Positions 24,393 to 34,754 of a stretch of DNA of 64,000 nt are shown one piece after another. Numbering within the stretch: position 1 is the first letter of the stretch; each line of letters starts with the position of its first letter. A program made the position numbers and the translations under genes. This stretch comes from Phaffia rhodozyma. Taxonomy: Eukaryota; Basidiomycota; Tremellomycetes; Cystofilobasidiales; Mrakiaceae. Under the pieces are notes generated by a model, which saw only the letters and a list, made by a program, of their open reading frames with translations, did not search any database and had not been told where the DNA came from. The stretch is from assembly GCA_014706385.1 (NCBI GenBank), contig JACGZH010000009.1:186001-250000 (forward strand), in the 5' to 3' direction.

Positions 24393-27300
24393 ATGCAGGT
24401 AGAGAGCTCTGTTGTTGCTTGGCACATACCATTGTCCGATCCGTTGGCTGATCTATACTCATTACGTATGCTATGTTTCTCAATCCTTGCACTCGCTTAT
24501 TATAGTACCTCTCCAGGGCGTACCAATACTACTCTGGGATCAACCCGGCTACGTTGAGCGGAGCTATTGATGTAATCGTTGTCGAGAGGGAAGATGAGGT
24601 GAGACGATAGGTTCCTTTCTCCTCCTTCAGGGAATACATCCGCTCCTTTTCCGTTTTTTCCCTCAGATCTTAAGGCTTCGTCATGAGTTTTGGGGTGAAT
24701 ATGTTTCGGACCAAATCCTCACAAATAAGTGTGATTGTTCTTCAACCAATTCGACACACTCTTTCCAACCCATTCACAGGCGACAACAGCTTGCGATGTT
24801 TGTTTAGATGTGTCTGTTCGGTCTTTCAATAAACTTAATCCATCAATCCGGCCTGATTTCTCTAACGGGAACGCGATTTATCGATAGATCAACGTAGACA
24901 ACGTGGGATGATCGTCCAATAAACGTGTTGAGGTGTAGTAGACCGCTGCTGATAGTGGAGAAGATGAAGACTTGATAGCCGAAAGTTTAGCACTCGAAAC
25001 ATCAAACGCGTCGTCATCAAATCTTTTGCATCAAGAGCTTGAAAAGAAACTGATGAGATTATTCGTTCTCTCGTTCTCCTTTAGTCGACTCCGTCGTCAT
25101 CCAGCACCGTTCTAGCATGTTCTCCGTTTCATGTTCGGTTCGGCAAACTTCAGGTCCTCCGCGCAGGTGAGAAGAAGGTGACTCTTACAGTCAACTCTCA
25201 CCCTGTACCCTTCTTCATGAAAGTTGGTGAAGCTGGAGAGGCGTTTTTCGTGGTCGAAACGGATGAAGCCGTCCCAGACGACTTACTCACCAGCCCGCTG
25301 CTTGGAGCAACAGAGGTATGGCTGGATTTATATCGCTTGTAACTCTATACTATATTCTATCTGACTAATGACTTGAACGGCCTTTTCTTTTCAAGGTCAA
25401 CAAAAAACCAACCAACACCACAGACCTTGAAACTATCGTCGAGGGCGTCCCCAAGCACTCTAAAACAGACTCTATTGTGTCATTGGACATAACAAATAGT
25501 ACTGAGGATACATCGAATAGCGAACGCTTTGGAGTATTAGACGACCAGACTACAATGGAGGATGTGGCAAACGCTCACAACGAAGATGTCGTGGAAGAGC
25601 CGGACTTTTTAGATCTGAACGCTTGGACAATAAATGGTAAGATTATCTCGCCGCGGTCCACAACCACTGAAATCAGTATTAATCTTTATGCGTCGGTATA
25701 TCCTTGATCTTGGCGGGTTTATGCTTCTCCTTAGGAACGGTTTCAGATCCAACGTCTCCAGCCCTCTACCCGTCTCCACCTCCCTCGCCACCTCTCAGTC
25801 CGACCCAGAGAACTCCTCGCGCGCCTTTCGCCGAATTATCCCCCCAAAAACCCCTCTCACCTACCCGAAGTACATCCCAACCATCTGTTCCTCAGAGTAG
25901 TTATTCCAACCCATCTACATCTTCTTTTTCCTACCAAGAGTCCAAGCCAACCAACCCTTCCTCTTCTGATTTCCTCTCGGCTTCCTCACCGTCTTCGACA
26001 TCCCCTACAAAGCTTACCGGCTTGTCCGTTTCGCCGTCATCTCTGCTTTCCAAAGCATCCACCACGGCTCATTCGATTGCTCAGGCAGTCAACACGCACA
26101 GTCAGGACCTTACGTCATATGTTTCAGAAATCAAGGCTGAGCAGCAACTCGAAGAGGCATACGATAGTATCCGTCATCCTTTTGGGGTGAATCGAGAGAT
26201 GAACAGAGAAGCAAAAAGTTCTATAGGAGGAGAAGGAGATGGCCAAAATGAAGGTGGAGACGATCTTTTACCTGAGATTAAGAGTGGCCAGGGAAAACCG
26301 CCTGATGTGGTATATGGAGATGGTAAGTCCTTCTCTCCTTACTCTTCGCGTTCGCAGAAGAGTTCTCAAGACCGATGGATACGTCAAACCTAACTCTTTT
26401 GTAACTGCAGATGTCGTAATCGATATGGAGGGTTACAAAGGCCATACGGAGAACGGAGATGAGGACGAGCCATCAGGCTTGAGCCAAGATACAGCAACAC
26501 AATCGAACTTGGCACCTTTAACGCCTTCGAGAAGTAGCAGAGCTTCGACCGTGCGTCCAATTTGTTTTTGCACTCCCGTGTTTTGACCATCTCAATTTTA
26601 ATCAAATTACTGTGGGTTACCTGATAATTAGGAACCACCGCCGGATGTGACCCCCTCCTCGGCTGCGTCATTAACTGCATCAACAGTGCCACCCGTGTCG
26701 GCGGAGCAGGAGAGCACAAAGCATTTCGTCAAGACCCTCAGGTTATCATCAGACCAACTTGTTCGTTCTGACGACTTTTGAGAAGAATTGCTGCATCACG
26801 CTATACGCATCAATTGTTTACTGATACGCTACTTTTGCTGTTGGTGCTCTACTTGTGGTCTTTTGGTAGAAATTACTCAATCTGAAGAAGGGAGCAAACA
26901 CCATCACATTTTCGGTTACATCGTCTTACTCCGGAGTCGCCACCTGCGCAGCTCGGATCTTCCTCTGGGACGTGAGTGATCATATCGTTATCTCGGACAT
27001 CGATGGTACAATCACAAAGTATGTCTCTTCATAATCTTCAGGGGAGAGCTCTCGATCTGAATACGGGTTGTCGTCTAACCATGTTTGTTTCCTCACAGGT
27101 CAGACGCGCTAGGTCATCTATTTGCTGCTGTAGGCAGGGATTGGACTCATACTGGAGTCGCCAAGCTCTACACAGACATAGTGTAAGTGACCTCCTATTG
27201 GCCTGAATAACCCTCGTTGATTGTGATTGAACATGACCAAGCTGAATTGGCTAAATCTTCTGGTCGCTCTCGATTATCAATAATTTAAAATTCAGCAACA

Positions 27301-28544
27301 ATGGATACAAAATTATGTACCTTACATCTCGGGCTATCGGACAAGCCGACTCCACCAGAGATTACTTGAAGAACATCAGTCAAGGGTCTTATCAGCTTCC
27401 TGAAGGACCGGTCATCATGAGCCCTGATCGACTAATGACTTCCCTTCATCGGTCAGCCATGATCTGCTTGATATATTTCTGCTTCTTTCACAACCTGACA
27501 AACTGACTTTGTCCTTATCCAACTTATCACAGAGAGGTCATCCTTCGTAAGCCGGAAGTATTCAAAATGGCCTGTCTTCGAGATCTTCAACGTCTCTTCG
27601 GAAATAGTCACAAGAACGCGTTCTATGCCGGTTTTGGAAACCGGATCAATGATGCGCTTTCGTATAGAAGTATCAACATCCCTAGTTCGAGAATATTCAC
27701 GATCGATTCGAATGGGGAGGTAAAGACAGAATTGTTGGAATTGGCTGGACACAAATCTTCGTGAGTTTCTTCAAGTGCAATACAAGCTGTTGATTCAAAG
27801 AAGCTCATCCTTCTATCTTGGTTCTATAGATACATCTTCATGAACGACCTGGTCGATCAAATGTTCCCGTCCGTGCACGCCAAGTGGACTCCAGAATTCA
27901 CCGACTTCAACTTTTGGCGAGCACCCCCCTGCGACATTGATCTTCCTGACCTTTCCCCACCTTCTCCAGCTCTATCCGCTCGTTCGGATACATCCGGTCG
28001 ACTTAGTGTCCTCCGAAACTTGACAGGCTCTCTCCGAGGTTCGCGTTCAGCTACGCCTGTCAACCCGCCCACGTCCCCTACCAACACTGGTCATAAGAAA
28101 CCGGATGGAGACCACGGAACGAACATTTCTAGGCCTGTCTCACCTTTAACGGGTCCGGGATGGTCATCGGATGATGAATACAGCGAGGATGAAGGCCAGA
28201 GAGCAGGAACGTACAGGACGAGGAGAGACAGCATGCCGGGCAGTCTACCAAACTCATATGAGGAAGAAAGTTACTTTTACAGTTCTCAGCGATTCAGAGG
28301 CACAGGTGATAGGCCGGCCAAGGTCAAAAGAGAAGGTAGGGAGGGAAAGGAGGATGAAGGTGAGTTAGACGGGGAGGGAGAAGCGGGCGAAGGAGGGGAG
28401 CAGGATGAAGAGGAAGAGAATGAAGAGGAAGAGAATGAAGAGGACGATGATGAGGATGAGGAAAGAGACGACCATGTCGAGGATCAGGTGGATTTCGATG
28501 AGGACCTGTTTGCTACAGGAGAGATGGGAAGCGTTCCGTTTTGA
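24393..28544 (+). CDS. PAH1: Phosphatidate phosphatase, lipin family
   Basis: Mg-dependent enzyme that makes diacylglycerol from phosphatidate at the ER and nuclear membrane and controls triacylglycerol and phospholipid synthesis. Exon 1 is only ATGCAG (24393-24398). It joins exon 2 at 24506 to give [20 protein letters not shown] and [12 protein letters not shown], the lipin amino-terminal domain. A long intron (about 24599-25084) precedes [20 protein letters not shown] and [20 protein letters not shown] disordered Ser/Pro-rich middle follows. The HAD-like LNS2 domain has [20 protein letters not shown] with the catalytic DxDxT, then [20 protein letters not shown] and [15 protein letters not shown]. 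The tail is very acidic and ends [10 protein letters not shown] at 28544, like the Nem1-Spo7-binding acidic tail of yeast Pah1. About ten introns. Confidence 0.93.
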
Positions 28545-29023
28545 GATGCTCGTAGACAGCCTAGCCCCAATTTTTCCTTGCCTTAGATATTCTTGATAGT
28601 CTTCTCCTGCTGTATCATCCTCGTACATCACTATATACATATCACCCGGACATTTTACTTCCAAACCTTGGTGGTTTGCCTCAATGAATTCCGTTCTGAA
28701 GTTGTCATTTGTCTCGAAAAACTCTTGTTTTCTTGCTCCCACTTTCGTTTCGTTATGTGTCTTTTGTTGCCCATTCCTCCGTTGCCTGTGGCGTATCAAT
28801 CGTGTGATCCACCTTCCCTAACTTTAAGGACCATGTGGGGGTAAAATGGAAAGAGAAGAGAACGTAGAAAGATACGTGGATAGGACAAAGGATATAGGGT
28901 TTGAAAAGCATTTCTATAAAGTTATGATAAGCAGGAAAGACGAAAGTGATGACCAAGATTAGATGTAGGGGTAAGAACGGGGTGAGATAAAACAGCAACC
29001 GAAGAGGAGGAGAGATTGGTCAA
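28545..29023. other. Intergenic between convergent PAH1 and HIS4
   Basis: T-rich then A-rich 3' flanks of the two genes. No recognised coding or RNA feature. Confidence 0.45.
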
Positions 29024-31973
29024 TTAACTCTGGTTCTTGAGGTGCGCAAGTCGGACTCGGACGGCGTTACTGTTTTGGTCACAAGGAGGAAGGAGCAAGA
29101 TATGTGTTTAGTTCAGCAATTGAACCAACAGAGTTCAACAATTGAATAAAGGTTGAAACAACTGACGCATGTCCTTCCAGACCCTCAGCCTCGGCCATTC
29201 GAACGACTGACGGTCCCAGGAGTCTAATTCCATCTTCAGACAACTGCTGAGAAGTGATGTGCTTCTGGAAAGTCAATGTGTTCACACCAGAGTACTGTCT
29301 GGCGAAACCATAGGTAGGCAAGGTGTGGTTCGGTCCTGCGCCCAAATCACCACACGATTCGGGAGACCAGGCACCGACAAACACACTTCCTGCGTTGACG
29401 ACGTCTGCCACCAAGTCCGCCGGGTTGGCGACTTGGAGGATCAAGTGCTCAGGAGCATACTCGTTACTGAACGCCATAGCCTCTTCTCTGGTGTCGACGT
29501 TCACGATAATCGATTGAGCAATCGCTTTTCGAGCGATCTCACATCGAGGAAGAGCTCGGGCTTGGATGTCGACTTCATGCTCGATAGCAGCAAGCTCCGT
29601 CTTTGAGAGGGAGATACCGACGAGGACGACCTGCGAGTCAACACCGTGCTCAGCCTGGGACAGCAGGTCGGACGCGACAAAGATAGGGTTCGCTTGCGAG
29701 TCCGCCACAACCTTTGAGGTGAAGAGAAAACGAATAAAGATGAAGAGCGGATAGTTAGAAATGGACTTTAATGAACACGAATACTAAAACACAAGACCAA
29801 TGAGAGAAACACTCACCAAAACCTCACTTGGTCCAGCGGGCATATCAATGCTGACCAAAGCTTTGACGTCATTCTGGACAACCATCTTGGCAGCCGTCAC
29901 CCACTGGTTACCCGGTCCAGCAATCTTGTCCACCTTGGGCACACTCTCGGTTCCGTAAGCCATAGCCGCGACGGCTTGAGCACCTCCAGCCTTGACGACG
30001 CAGGTCGCGCCCACCAACTTGGCCGCGTACATGACCTCCGGGGAAATTGTTCCGTCCGGTCGCGGGGGAGTGGCCAGAACGATGGTCGAGCATCCAGCGA
30101 CCTGGGCGGGAACACCCAACATGATAGCGGACGAAGGCAGCACGGCCGTTCCTCCAGGAACGTAGACACCGACTCTAGTGATGGCCCTGGCGAATCTAGT
30201 GCAAACCACACCGGGCATCGTCTCGACCACCAGAGGTTCGTCCTCGGCCTGAGCTTGGTGGAACTTGCGAACGTTCTCATAAGCAACATCGATCGCCTGC
30301 TTGAGGTCCTCCGGGATTTGCATGAGCTCCTCAGCGAAAGGAGGGAGGATGACGTTCGAGGCAGGTGCATCGGCGGAAAGTCGGTCGAACTTTCGAGTAA
30401 GGTCGAGCAAAGCGGCATCGCCTCCGTTTCGGACAGAATCGATGATCGGCTGAACCTTGGCCATCATGGCCTGAGAATCCAGCACCGGTCGGACAAGCAA
30501 AGCGGCGGACTCCTCGGCTGAAAGCGACGAGAGAGCAGGAACCGTTCGCATCTTGATGGGTGCGTCCGGATCATCAACGGTTGTTCGAGGAGGGGGCGCA
30601 GCAGCAGGTAGCACCGGCTTCTCCTGAGGCTCCCTAGGAGTCTCATCGGTCTTCTCTCCCGTCCATTTGGGCTTGGCATCCCCCTGTCGCCTCTTCACTT
30701 TGAGAGCCTTCTTCTCCAACGCGGCCTCGACATCTCGCCAGCTGACTCCGGACTGGACGCACTTGGTCATGGCGAAGTACACCAAGTCGGCTGCCTCGAA
30801 AGCGACGTCAGACTTCTCGGTTGCTTCGCACAACTCCTCGGCCTCCTCCATGATCTTTGCTCGGAGAAGCTTTGAGTCGGAGAACAGTCTGGCGGTGTAT
30901 GAGCCGGCAGGTGCGTCTTGTTTTCGGCCGATCAATGTATCCTCCAACGCAGCAATTCCACCGAAAGAGCCCTCGCCGAAACATGTGGAAGTTCCCAAGT
31001 GGCAGAAACCGGTTCCGGTCTGGACAACCTCAAACTCAACCGCGTCAGAGTCACAGTCGGCTCTAATGGAGACCACCTGCTGGGTTGCCCCGGAAGACTC
31101 TCCTTTTCGCCAAAGTCCGTGCTTTCGAGACTGGTACACGCCGCGACCGGTCAGAATAGACTCGGTGATACTCTCGATCGATGAGTAGACAAGCCCGAGC
31201 GGTTTCCTCGAGTGAGCGTAGGAGGTGACGAACGTGGGGAACAAACCATCCGGTCGGTCGCTCGTGAGAGGCGCAAGGAAGGCGGAGGCAATAGAGATTT
31301 TGGATTGGACAGAGTTTGTCGAGACTGATAGCACGGTTGTAGGAAGGACAGGGGTAATCGACTTCTGCACAAGCAATCGGATCTCGGAAGGAACAGGAGC
31401 CGACGTGAGGTGAAGGAAGAGAGTGTGAGTGTTTTTGAATGGAGCAAGGGTGTCGAGGATGTCATTGGCCTATTTTGTAGCGATGACCAAGTCGGCGTGA
31501 TGAACGAAAGAACAGAGATCAGAAGTGAGGAGTAAGGAGCAGATGACTTGTAAGCTTGAAGCTCATATAAAGATCCATGAAGCACGCCAAAGAAATGTAG
31601 AAGATGTAAGAGCACATACATGAGCAACCCCGGTGACGAGGAAACCTCCGACACTCTTCTTGACATCTTCGGTCAAGGCCTCAACATCCGTGAAAGCCAC
31701 AACAGAAACCAGTCTCTCCTTTGACACGGACTTGGCGAGCTCGATGGCCTGCTCGGCAGAGACGACGACTTTGTGGGCACCGTTGTTGAGAACTTCAATC
31801 AGCTGGTCAACGGTATCCTTGGCAGTAGCAAGCACGTATGCGGATGCGTTTGCTGGAAGTTGACCGAGTTCTGCTATTGGAGTCAAGATCGGACCTAAAA
31901 GAGAAAGCGGCTCAAGAATAGAGGAGTCATCACTCGACGGAGTGAGCAGGGGAAGAAAGTGTTGAGGTGACAT
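29024..31973 (-). CDS. HIS4: Trifunctional histidine biosynthesis protein HIS4
   Basis: Fused enzyme for histidine synthesis: phosphoribosyl-AMP cyclohydrolase, phosphoribosyl-ATP pyrophosphohydrolase and histidinol dehydrogenase. The start at 31973 (MSPQHFLPLLTPSSDDSSIL) opens the fungal-specific amino-terminal region, with an intron near 31440-31620. The cyclohydrolase part shows VYQSRKHGLWRKGESSGATQ and SIRADCDSDAVEF with FCHLGTSTCF. The pyrophosphohydrolase helix bundle has KIMEEAEELCEATEKSDVAF and EAADLVYFAM. The dehydrogenase has VYVPGGTAVLPSSAIMLGVP, then GPGNQWVTAAK, DMPAGPSEVLV and SPESCGDLGAGPNHTLPTYG. The last exon (from 29069) completes GHANAVRVRLAHLKNQS after an intron at 29070-29166; stop at 29024. 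Long exons, three introns, unlike its fragmented neighbours. Cytosolic. Confidence 0.95.
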
Positions 31974-32325
31974 GGCGTGTGGGTGTTGGTGTTGGTGTTT
32001 GATGATGAGAAGAAGAAGAAAGAGTGGAAAGAAAAGTAAAAAAGTGAGAAATGACTGGACGGAAAAAAAGGCCCGGACAGATCGGGAATATTGTCAGGTG
32101 AAAATCCTAATGATCAAATTTAAATTTGTAGTGTTTCTAATACAACAAATTCATAGTCTTCTTCCTGTTCTTCCGATCACTTGCGCTGATGATGTCAATG
32201 TTCGACAAACTGAGTTCCATCACATAGTGGCCGTAAATCGCCGAGTACAAAGGATCTTGATTCATAGCAGTGTCAGAAAAACATAGACATTGATTAACTG
32301 ATACTTTGCTCGAGATCTCTCTGAT
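31974..32325. promoter_or_regulatory. HIS4 promoter and 3' flank of the thioredoxin gene
   Basis: Upstream of the HIS4 ATG the coding-strand sequence is a CAACACCAACAC-type repeat (31978-32000), probably 5' leader. No certain Gcn4-type TGACTC box outside the coding region. Confidence 0.4.
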
Positions 32326-33783
32326 CTAGTCCTCTACTTTCTGCAATGGCCCCTTGCTGCCACCCTCCATGACCTCTCCAAACAAGTCGATCCCATCGAT
32401 CCTCGTCACCTCATCCCCTCCCATGTTGCTAACCACAAAGATCGACAAACTTCCTACACCTTGGAATCTAACGAGTCTGAGATCGAGTCGAACAGTCCCT
32501 TCGGCCTCCTCGACCTGCTTCGATGTGAGCTCAAACTCCTGGGTTGGAGCAAACGTTTCAGCTTCAGGGAACCCGAGAGAAGGGTGATTGATGAAAAGTT
32601 TGAGGCGTTTTGGGGCAAGTTCAAGCTTGGATGGATCGGTTCGAATGACAAGAGCGCGAAGTCGAGTGGGTTGAAGGAAAGGAATGGTAATCAAAAGTTG
32701 CTGCAGAAAGATGAAAGAATAGCATTGTGGTAAGTCGGACGACGCTCATAATTGCGGAAAGAAACGGAATGACCCACCTCGTCAGCATCCGATTCGAGAA
32801 AGTTCCCTTCTTTGGCATCCGAACCTAATATTCCTTTCAGTGTGTGATCATCGACTTCGTTCAGACACTGAAGTTCTCTGCTGTCGATCACCGGCTTCAA
32901 AGAGGTCTGTTAGAAATCAGAGGATATGTGGGTTAGTGCCGTGCGACTTGAGATTGACACATATGTATAATCTCAAAGAACGTACGAGTCCTTCGGTGAG
33001 AGATTTACTGGATGATTTGGATCCAGAAGCGAAAGAGGAAGGCGGAGGACCAGCCAGCCGGTTGACTTTTTCTGTCAATCCAGTAGGGTCAGCGCCTTTG
33101 AGCTGGATGATTCCAATTCGATCATAGGGTATTGAATTGTGTGTTAAAGAACCAGGGAGATAAGTTGAGAAAGAAAGATACAGATAGTAGTCTTTCATCA
33201 GACTTTCAGATCTATAACTCCAAGTTTGCGAAACAGAAACGGACCAACCTCATCAATCTTGTTTCCGCCCTTGAGAAAAACAAATGTAGGCATCGCTCTA
33301 ATGTTGTACTTTTGAGCGATGGCAGGTACTTTGTCGGTGTCTACCTGTTTGAACAATCAATCAAAAGGGACCGTCCAGGAAAGGCTCAAAAAGTCAGCCC
33401 ATCTGTGTCCATCAGACGTTCATGTCTGCTCAGGCATAGGCAGGTGTCGGTGTACCTTGAGGAACGTTGCATGCAAAACCGAATTGGACAATCGTTCGTA
33501 TACAGGGGCGATTGCACGACATGGTCCACACCTGTATCAAACCAAAAGAGGTTCATCAGTCTCGGGGTCGGATCACTCTATGTAGCAATTGAGACTCGCC
33601 ATGTTGCATGAAAGTCAATCACTACAAGTTTCTCGGCCGAGGTTTCGCTCAAGACTCGATTGAATTCTATTTTGGTCAGACGGAGAACAAGGTATCAGTT
33701 GCAACGAGCGTCCGTTGTTTTAAAATGGCCAGTTCAAACCAAATGTCCATACGTTGAAGCTCCTTGATCTCAATATATGGCAT
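32326..33783 (-). CDS. Thioredoxin-like protein with PITH domain (TXNL1-type)
   Basis: Amino-terminal thioredoxin domain plus carboxy-terminal PITH domain, as in TXNL1, a redox-active factor that binds the 26S proteasome. The start at 33783 gives MPYIEIKELQQFNRVLSETS over an intron, then AEKLVVIDFHATWCGPCRAI with an intact WCGPC active site. The Trp codon is split by an intron (33532-33599) that has a GC donor and AG acceptor. Next YERLSNSVLHATFLKVDTDK, NIRAMPTFVFLKGG and an acidic/Ser linker. The PITH part has SLKPVIDSRELQCLNEVDDH, then LESDADEQLLITIPFLQPTR and LRALVIRTDP, and ends GPLQKVED, stop at 32326. About seven introns. The PITH domain fixes the family. Confidence 0.9.
33532..33599 (-). 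other. GC-AG intron inside the thioredoxin active-site codon
   Basis: On the minus strand the exon ends ...GCAACATG at 33600 and the intron starts GCGAGTCT at 33599. It ends in CAG at 33532, and the next exon starts GTGTGGACC. Only this junction restores TGG-TGT-GGA-CCA-TGT, encoding WCGPC. Coordinates are given in transcription order (33599 down to 33532). Confidence 0.7.
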
Positions 33784-34754
33784 GGTTGTATTGATCTTGA
33801 TTTTCTGACAGTTGATGAGATGTTAGTAAGAGGGACCCAAAGAACTGAATGATGACTTTATGAGGAAGCCGTAAGCGATGTAACCATTTGTTTACACTTC
33901 TCACACGTCATCGCAACCACGATATCGAGGACTGGCAGGTGCACATTGAGTCTGGTCCATATATGCATACCTTCGAAGAACCACAAGTGATGTCGATCTT
34001 GGAGACGGCGCTGTAATGACTATTCGAAAAAGTGCGAAAGTGTCTAGATAGAAGATGAGAGAAATAGACAAGAAGATGCAAAAGACGAATATAAAGACAT
34101 GTTGGAAAGTAAGAGTCGCTGATCGCGCACCTGCCACAAAAAGACTTTGGTAGAAAGGGGAAGCCAAAAAAGACCAATGTGGATGGAGGACGTCTATCGA
34201 TATTGTACAACAGAGAGATTATAGATGTCGGTAATAGAACCATACGTGAGGCGCTTCAGAGAGTGTCAGGCAGTCTATGATGTGCGCATAAGTACCAACC
34301 TGAACAGCCTGTACACATACATGTGGTCACCCCAGAGGTTGCAGGATTAAACACAGCCAATATGAGGACCGAAGCGGGCCAGAGTTTGAGAACGTCTGTG
34401 GCCATGTCCAAGAAAGACACTGAGGAGGTGATACACTTCTCTGTCGGCCGTAGATAGATCAGTCCTCCTCTTAGTATAATATGATTTGATCTGATTTGAA
34501 CTGAACAAGGAGGAAGAAAGATGGTCCGGGATGGAACCAAAGAAAGCAGAAGGACTTATAATTGGCATAAACCCTCGGCCTTCCAAGTCACAGGTTAAGT
34601 AAAAGGTTTCAGGCATGATCTATTCCGACTATATATGTATGACCTGACACAGTTCATACGATCGGTTGGTATCGATTCTCTTCCTTGATCTCCTCAAACG
34701 AACAAACTATCATCTCTCGAATTGTGAAGATACTCGGCATTGTCAGCAACCAAC
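33784..34754. other. Long divergent intergenic region
   Basis: About 970 bp between the thioredoxin-PITH gene (-) and the S41-like gene (+). Several 85-110-codon minus frames (33901-34243, 34256-34616) overlap one another, are Ser/Leu/Phe-rich and lack family motifs, so I do not call genes. A tatatatg at about 34631-34638 lies about 120 bp upstream of the S41-like ATG and could be a TATA element. Confidence 0.4.

Noticed and set aside
29976..31188. Two long plus-strand frames (181 and 173 codons) antisense to HIS4
   Set aside because: They mirror the strongly biased HIS4 coding sequence and have no family motifs, so they are shadows.
33901..34616. Several 85-111-codon minus frames between the thioredoxin and S41-like genes
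   Set aside because: They overlap one another in different frames, are Ser/Leu/Phe-rich and show no domain; leader or intergenic DNA is more likely.
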